Assembly (NCBI RefSeq): GCF_029774175.1
Contig: NZ_CP103834.1
Span: forward strand, 1,188,501-1,252,500
Length of the DNA: 64,000 bases
From: Actinobacillus genomosp. 1
Lineage (GTDB): Bacteria > Pseudomonadota > Gammaproteobacteria > Enterobacterales > Pasteurellaceae
Direction of reading: 5' to 3'
Below the pieces are notes generated by a model. That model had not been told where the DNA came from and did no database searches. It worked only from the letters and a program-made list of their open reading frames with translations. Each line of letters starts with the position of its first letter. The first letter of the stretch is position 1. A program made the translations under genes and the position numbers. Positions 60,137 to 64,000 of this stretch are shown piece after piece.

Positions 60137-61318
60137 TTAAGATTTTTTAGGTTCTTGAGGTTTTACTATAGGCTGTGTAGGTTTCTGTATTTCAGCTTTT
60201 TCAAATTGAATATCATACTTCCCTTTTACTCCCGGAATTAATTCAATTAATTCTACAATCGCTTTTTCAGCTGTTTGTCTAGCTTCTTCCGGTAAAGAAC
60301 TTCCATTCATAATATCATGTTCTATTTGAGTACGTTGCTTAGCCTTTAAATCAGAAAATGTTTTAATATCCCAATCTTTTGTAAAGATTCTTGCCGTTTC
60401 ATCATAAACTTTAAGTGAATTATCATTAATGTCATGAGCAATAAATTTTACATTCCCTAAACCGGAAATCATAATTTTATTACCGCTAATATCCACTTTA
60501 ATATTATCCAATTCAACACCTAGAACTGCCATACCCTCATAAGACACAATTAAACGAGCATAGTTAAAAGGAATAAAATCGGTTTCTTTATTTTTCTCGA
60601 TCATCAGAATATCTTTATAGTGATATTTTAATGTCGTTAGTTCCTTAACATGCTTCACTCTTTCGCTGATTAATGTTGAAGTGATAACAGGCTGAGAATC
60701 CTTGTGATAAAAAGCGTAACCGAAATAGGCAATTGCCGCAAAAATCCCTAAAATAATAAGTTTACGAACAAGATCTGCCGAACCATTTGCAATACCGACT
60801 ATTTTTTCTATATTTGATAGAAATCCACCAGACTCCGATTTTCGAGATTCTTCCGGCTTATTAGGAGGTTCTTGTCCTGATTTTTGATTACTTTTTGCTT
60901 CAGTTTCTTGTTGCACTGTATTCATTTCCTGAGCTTCGGATTGTTGTTTAACTTCTTCCGAGCCTGTAGAATCAAAAAGCTGCTGTAATTTCTCTTGTGC
61001 TTGTTGAGTATGTTCTTTTGTCACGGAATCTGAAACTTTTGCTAAAACAGCAAGGATTCCTGCGAGATCATCCGAATAACCAACAGCAGGAGTAACATCT
61101 GGAATAAGATCAATAGGTAAAATCAAATAACCTAACACGCTAAAAATAAGCGTTTTATCCATTATCGGTGTATTACTATCCGTTCCCGAATAAAAAAGAA
61201 CAAGTGCTTTTTCTATAAGCTCTTTGCCGATAGAAATTAAGTTATCCTTAATTTTATCCCAAAACTCATTTTCCGAGTAATTATCTTTGTATTTTAGATA
61301 ATCATTAACATCTGACAT
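60137..61318 (-). CDS. DUF1232 (YkvA-like) and DUF4230 two-domain membrane protein
   Basis: This 393-residue protein has an N-terminal YkvA-like DUF1232 domain (FSVLGYLILPIDLIPDVTPAVGYSDDLAGI, residues ~58-88). A Glu/Gln-rich linker follows, then one membrane helix (LIILGIFAAIAYFGYAFY near 200) and a DUF4230 domain (HVKELTTLKYHYKDI ... VLGVELDNIKVDISGNKIMISG). No function is known for either domain. The start at 61318 follows GGAG. It lies 34 bases after the membrane protein gene and is probably cotranscribed with it. Confidence 0.78.
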   Translation of the reverse strand: MSDVNDYLKYKDNYSENEFWDKIKDNLISIGKELIEKALVLFYSGTDSNTPIMDKTLIFSVLGYLILPIDLIPDVTPAVGYSDDLAGILAVLAKVSDSVTKEHTQQAQEKLQQLFDSTGSEEVKQQSEAQEMNTVQQETEAKSNQKSGQEPPNKPEESRKSESGGFLSNIEKIVGIANGSADLVRKLIILGIFAAIAYFGYAFYHKDSQPVITSTLISERVKHVKELTTLKYHYKDILMIEKNKETDFIPFNYARLIVSYEGMAVLGVELDNIKVDISGNKIMISGLGNVKFIAHDINDNSLKVYDETARIFTKDWDIKTFSDLKAKQRTQIEHDIMNGSSLPEEARQTAEKAIVELIELIPGVKGKYDIQFEKAEIQKPTQPIVKPQEPKKS

Positions 61319-61351
61319 AAGAAACAACTCCAATTAGGTAAGAAAATTTAA

Positions 61352-62044
61352 TTAAATAATGAAATTGGTAAAATCAGTATCCAAAATACAATCAATTAAG
61401 AAAGCAAATGGATAACATAAAATCTTGATTGGATTTAATGTTAAATTAACTGAATCTTCAATCAAAACCGGAACCACAAATAATCTGAATGTTACAAAGT
61501 AAATGATAAGAATCATAAGTGTAATCAACGTTTTTAATACAATCATTTGGTATGTTGCCATTAAAGATTGTTGTGTAATATCAGAAACAATTTCTCTCTC
61601 AGAGCTACCGAATAAATTGTTTAAAGTACGTGTAAAAAAGTTACTATTTCGTAATTCTTTACTTACTTCTCTCTGTATTTCATTCTCAATTTTATATGTC
61701 ACAAATTTCTTAAAACTACGTAACTTAATAAACAAGAGATAATCAGGTATCAATTTAATTTGTTTATAGGTTGTTTTGAGTAAGGATTCTGCACAAACTA
61801 TACAAATTAAGAGAATGGCAAACTTTCTCGAAATGAATAAAGAAATGAAATAGGATGATATAAAAATACCGACATTTATTAAAATACCGATAACCGTACT
61901 TTTTATTAACTGAGATAACCCGCTATGAATTTGTGTTTGTGCAGTTTTACTACCTTCAGAAATTCCTTGAGAAACTTGGCTTGAAACAATAGCTTTCAAT
62001 ACTGATGCTGATACAACTACAGTAGCTGCTATAATAGGTAACAT
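61352..62044 (-). CDS. Multi-pass membrane protein of unknown function
   Basis: This 230-residue protein has about four hydrophobic stretches (start MLPIIAATVVVSASVLKAIV; VIGILINVGIFISSYFISLFI; LKTLITLMILIIYFVTFRLFVV; IKILCYPFAFLIDCIL). A charged central region between them may be cytoplasmic. I recognise no family. The start at 62044 follows GGAAAAA. It precedes the DUF1232-DUF4230 gene and is strongly AT-rich, like that gene, so the pair may have been acquired together. Confidence 0.65.
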   Translation of the reverse strand: MLPIIAATVVVSASVLKAIVSSQVSQGISEGSKTAQTQIHSGLSQLIKSTVIGILINVGIFISSYFISLFISRKFAILLICIVCAESLLKTTYKQIKLIPDYLLFIKLRSFKKFVTYKIENEIQREVSKELRNSNFFTRTLNNLFGSSEREIVSDITQQSLMATYQMIVLKTLITLMILIIYFVTFRLFVVPVLIEDSVNLTLNPIKILCYPFAFLIDCILDTDFTNFII

Positions 62045-62274
62045 AAATTTTTCCGAAATATTTATATACAAAACTATTTGATATTATTTTACTCTCAAAA
62101 GACATTCACATGTTGTCAGCAAGCAGCATGATTCTATATCTGTCAAAATTGGCTTTACATTATATTATTTACTCTTACAAATATCTAGCAAATTGGAGCC
62201 AAAAACTTCATTGTCACCGATACATTTATGATACATTAAACACTTTCATTTTTAGTTTTAAAACAGAGAAGACT

Positions 62275-63174
62275 ATGCTATCTCCTATCACAATCCTAGA
62301 CGGCGGTATGAGCCGTGAGTTAATGCGTTTGAACGCACCTTTTAAACAGCCGGAATGGTCTGCGTTATCCCTTTATGAAAAACCGTCTGCGGTGCAACAA
62401 GTCCATGAAGATTTTATTGCAAACGGTGCAGAAGTGATTACGACCAATAGCTATGCAGTTGTGCCATTCCATATTGGCGAACAACGTTTTAGTGCAGATG
62501 GCAAAATGCTTGCCGATTTAGCCGGTCGTTTAGCCAAACAAGCGGTTAAAAATAGCGGAAAACCTGCAAAAATTGCCGGTTCATTACCGCCGATGTTCGG
62601 CTCTTACCGTGCCGATTTGATTCAAGCGAATCGTTTTGCGGAAATCGCTCAACCGATTATTGACGGGCTTTCGCCCTATGTGGATATCTGGTTATGTGAA
62701 ACGCAAAGTGCGATTATTGAACCGACTTCAATTAAGCCGTTATTGCCAAAAGATAACCGCCCGCTTTGGGTTTCGTTTACCTTAACCGATGATGAGCCAA
62801 CACCGGAGCCGCAACTACGTTCTGGCGAGCCTGTAGCCCTTGCGATTGAAAAAATGGTGGAATTAGGCGTTGATGCGATTTTATTTAACTGCTGTCAGCC
62901 GGAAGTCATTGAACAAGCACTATCGATAACCCAATCTATTCTAACAGCCAAAAATGCAACACATATCCAAACCGGTGCGTATGCAAATGCGTTTGCGCCA
63001 CAACCAAAAGATGCAACCGCCAATGACGGTTTAGACGAAGTGCGTAAAGATTTAACCCCTGAAGCCTATCTTGCATGGGCGCAAAAATGGGCGGCACAAG
63101 GCGCAACCATTGTCGGCGGCTGTTGCGGTATCGGGATCGAATACATCAACACACTAGCGAAACATTTAAAATAA
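62275..63174 (+). CDS. mmuM: Homocysteine S-methyltransferase (MmuM-like)
   Basis: This 299-residue zinc methyltransferase makes methionine from homocysteine using S-methylmethionine or S-adenosylmethionine as donor. The zinc ligands are visible as Cys in LFNCCQPEV and the pair in VGGCCGIG near the end. The N-terminal LDGGMSRELMRLNAPF matches MmuM. The start at 62275 is chosen for family fit; the open frame continues 55 codons upstream but those codons look non-coding. A permease gene follows, as in mmuPM operons, but 90 bases away with an uptake-signal hairpin between. Confidence 0.87.
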   Translation: MLSPITILDGGMSRELMRLNAPFKQPEWSALSLYEKPSAVQQVHEDFIANGAEVITTNSYAVVPFHIGEQRFSADGKMLADLAGRLAKQAVKNSGKPAKIAGSLPPMFGSYRADLIQANRFAEIAQPIIDGLSPYVDIWLCETQSAIIEPTSIKPLLPKDNRPLWVSFTLTDDEPTPEPQLRSGEPVALAIEKMVELGVDAILFNCCQPEVIEQALSITQSILTAKNATHIQTGAYANAFAPQPKDATANDGLDEVRKDLTPEAYLAWAQKWAAQGATIVGGCCGIGIEYINTLAKHLK

Positions 63175-63180
63175 CCGAAT

Positions 63181-63235
63181 AAGCGGTCAAAATTGGCAAT
63201 TTTTTGCAAAAAATCAGCAAAATTTAACCGCTTGT
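63181..63235 (+). terminator. Uptake-signal hairpin after mmuM
   Basis: AAGCGGT (63181) and ACCGCTT (63227) flank a T- and A-rich loop of about 40 bases containing GCAATTTTTTGC. As a terminator it is weak, so read-through into the permease gene is possible. Confidence 0.4.
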
Positions 63236-63265
63236 ATCAAGCACAACACCAAAATAAGGGCAATT

Positions 63266-64000
63266 ATGTCAAACAAAAAAATTGGGTTACTTTCTTTAAC
63301 CGCTCTGGTTCTCAGCTCCATGATTGGTTCCGGGATTTTCAGCCTGCCGCAAAATATGGCAGCGGTCGCCGGCGGTGAAGCGTTAATTCTCGGCTGGATC
63401 ATTACCGGCATCGGAATTATTTTCCTTGGGCTTTCTTTCTTCTTTATTTCTCGTCTGCGTCCGGATTTAGACGGCGGTATTTATACTTATGCACGAGAGG
63501 GATTCGGTGATCTTGTCGGTTTTTTATCCGCTTGGGGTTACTGGCTGTGTGCGACGATCGGGATTGTCGGCTATTTAGTGGTGGCATTCGAAGGGATTGG
63601 TTCATTTACCGACACGGAATCCAAAATTATTTTCGGGCAAGGTAATACACTTGCTTCTTTTATCGGCGCTTCAATTATCGTGTGGTTAGTTCACGCTTTA
63701 GTAGCAAGCGGTGTAAAAGAAGCGGCAACAGTAAACTTGGTTGCAACCTTTGTGAAAGTTTTCCCGCTCGTGCTATTTATCGGTTTGGCAATTTGGTACT
63801 TCAAAGGTGAAACGTTTAACCAAGATTTGCAAGGATCAGCATTAAATAACAGCGTGTCGGAACAGGTGAAAAACACGATGTTAATTACCCTTTGGGTGTT
63901 TACCGGTGTGGAAGGGGCTTCCGTGTTATCTGCTCACGCTAAAAAGAAAAGTGATGTAGGTTTGGCGACCGTACTTGGGATTCTGATCGCATTGGTTTTA
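63266..64000 (+). CDS. APC-family amino-acid permease or antiporter, N-terminal part (runs off window edge)
   Basis: This frame, 245 codons to the window end without a stop, starts MSNKKIGLLSLTALVLSSMI and continues with GSGIFSLPQNMA, the substrate-binding G(S/T)G motif of APC transporters. About seven hydrophobic segments follow. WVFTGVEGASVLSAHAKKKSDVG matches the basic amino-acid/polyamine antiporter (ArcD/YdgI) branch. AAGGG precedes the start. Proximity to mmuM could suggest S-methylmethionine uptake, but the sequence fits an arginine/ornithine or lysine type better. Confidence 0.85.
   Translation, partial: MSNKKIGLLSLTALVLSSMIGSGIFSLPQNMAAVAGGEALILGWIITGIGIIFLGLSFFFISRLRPDLDGGIYTYAREGFGDLVGFLSAWGYWLCATIGIVGYLVVAFEGIGSFTDTESKIIFGQGNTLASFIGASIIVWLVHALVASGVKEAATVNLVATFVKVFPLVLFIGLAIWYFKGETFNQDLQGSALNNSVSEQVKNTMLITLWVFTGVEGASVLSAHAKKKSDVGLATVLGILIALVL

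Noticed and set aside
62110..62274. In-frame 55-codon extension of the homocysteine methyltransferase
   Set aside because: The residues do not resemble the family, are Tyr/Leu-rich and AT-driven, and the start at 62275 gives the expected N terminus.

Overview
The window reads as a chromosomal segment of an AT-rich Pasteurellaceae bacterium, most likely Actinobacillus or a close relative. It carries more than twenty copies of the DNA-uptake signal core ACAAGCGGT on both strands, many as inverted pairs downstream of genes. Gene content and protein sequences (groES, SecM with an IRAGP end, bolA, qseBC, ferritin pair, BOF proteins) are typical gammaproteobacterial core genes. The species cannot be fixed from this window alone.

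Layout. 1-10,750: start of groES with a heat-shock promoter, mutT, a frameshifted TPR/glycosyltransferase gene, the secM-secA translational switch, a DciA-like gene, an NlpE-like lipoprotein, tRNA-Ser(GGA), bolA, yajG, rsmE-yqgE-ruvX, a histidine phosphatase and a pseudouridine synthase. 10,789-13,845: paeA, then an IS3-family element that has jumped into the loop of the paeA terminator, then a small lipoprotein. 13,887-19,902: rplT, rpmI and infC (AUU start, structured leader), a three-lipoprotein CsgG/DUF4810/DUF799 operon, and thrS preceded by a tRNA-Thr anticodon-arm mimic.

20,112-31,016: a type I-F CRISPR-Cas locus in the order csy1-csy2-csy3-cas6f, leader, 40-repeat array, cas1, cas2/3. 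Just upstream of csy1 lies what I consider the most interesting object here. Two degenerate but structurally compensated copies of the CRISPR repeat flank a 26-nt pseudo-spacer. That pseudo-spacer matches DNA just downstream, immediately upstream of the predicted csy promoter, at 20 of 26 positions behind a 5'-CC PAM. Three of its mismatches fall at positions 6, 12 and 24, which type I effectors flip out and do not read. This looks like an RNA-guided autorepressor of the Csy operon. In addition, cas1-cas2/3 have almost no 5' region of their own and start 20 bp after the last repeat, so their mRNA may be cut from the array transcript by Cas6f.

31,110-45,190: nadK, glyA (PurR box), three tandem BOF-domain proteins plus qseBC, ytfJ, yajC-secD-secF, two ferritins, a PurR-boxed purine permease, maf and an AhpD-like protein. 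45,290-51,350: an accessory island of a LysR regulator and redox or small-molecule enzymes, in which three transcription units share a repeated ~70-bp upstream element; one gene (old yellow enzyme) is frameshifted. 51,416-64,000: thiI, purA, hflC-hflK, trxA, a second PurR-boxed permease, metK with a MetJ operator, a DUF1232-DUF4230 protein with a membrane-protein partner, a homocysteine methyltransferase and the start of an amino-acid permease.

Three genes (glycosyltransferase, IS orfA, old yellow enzyme) are broken by single-base changes in short A runs. These could be real decay, phase variation or sequence errors.
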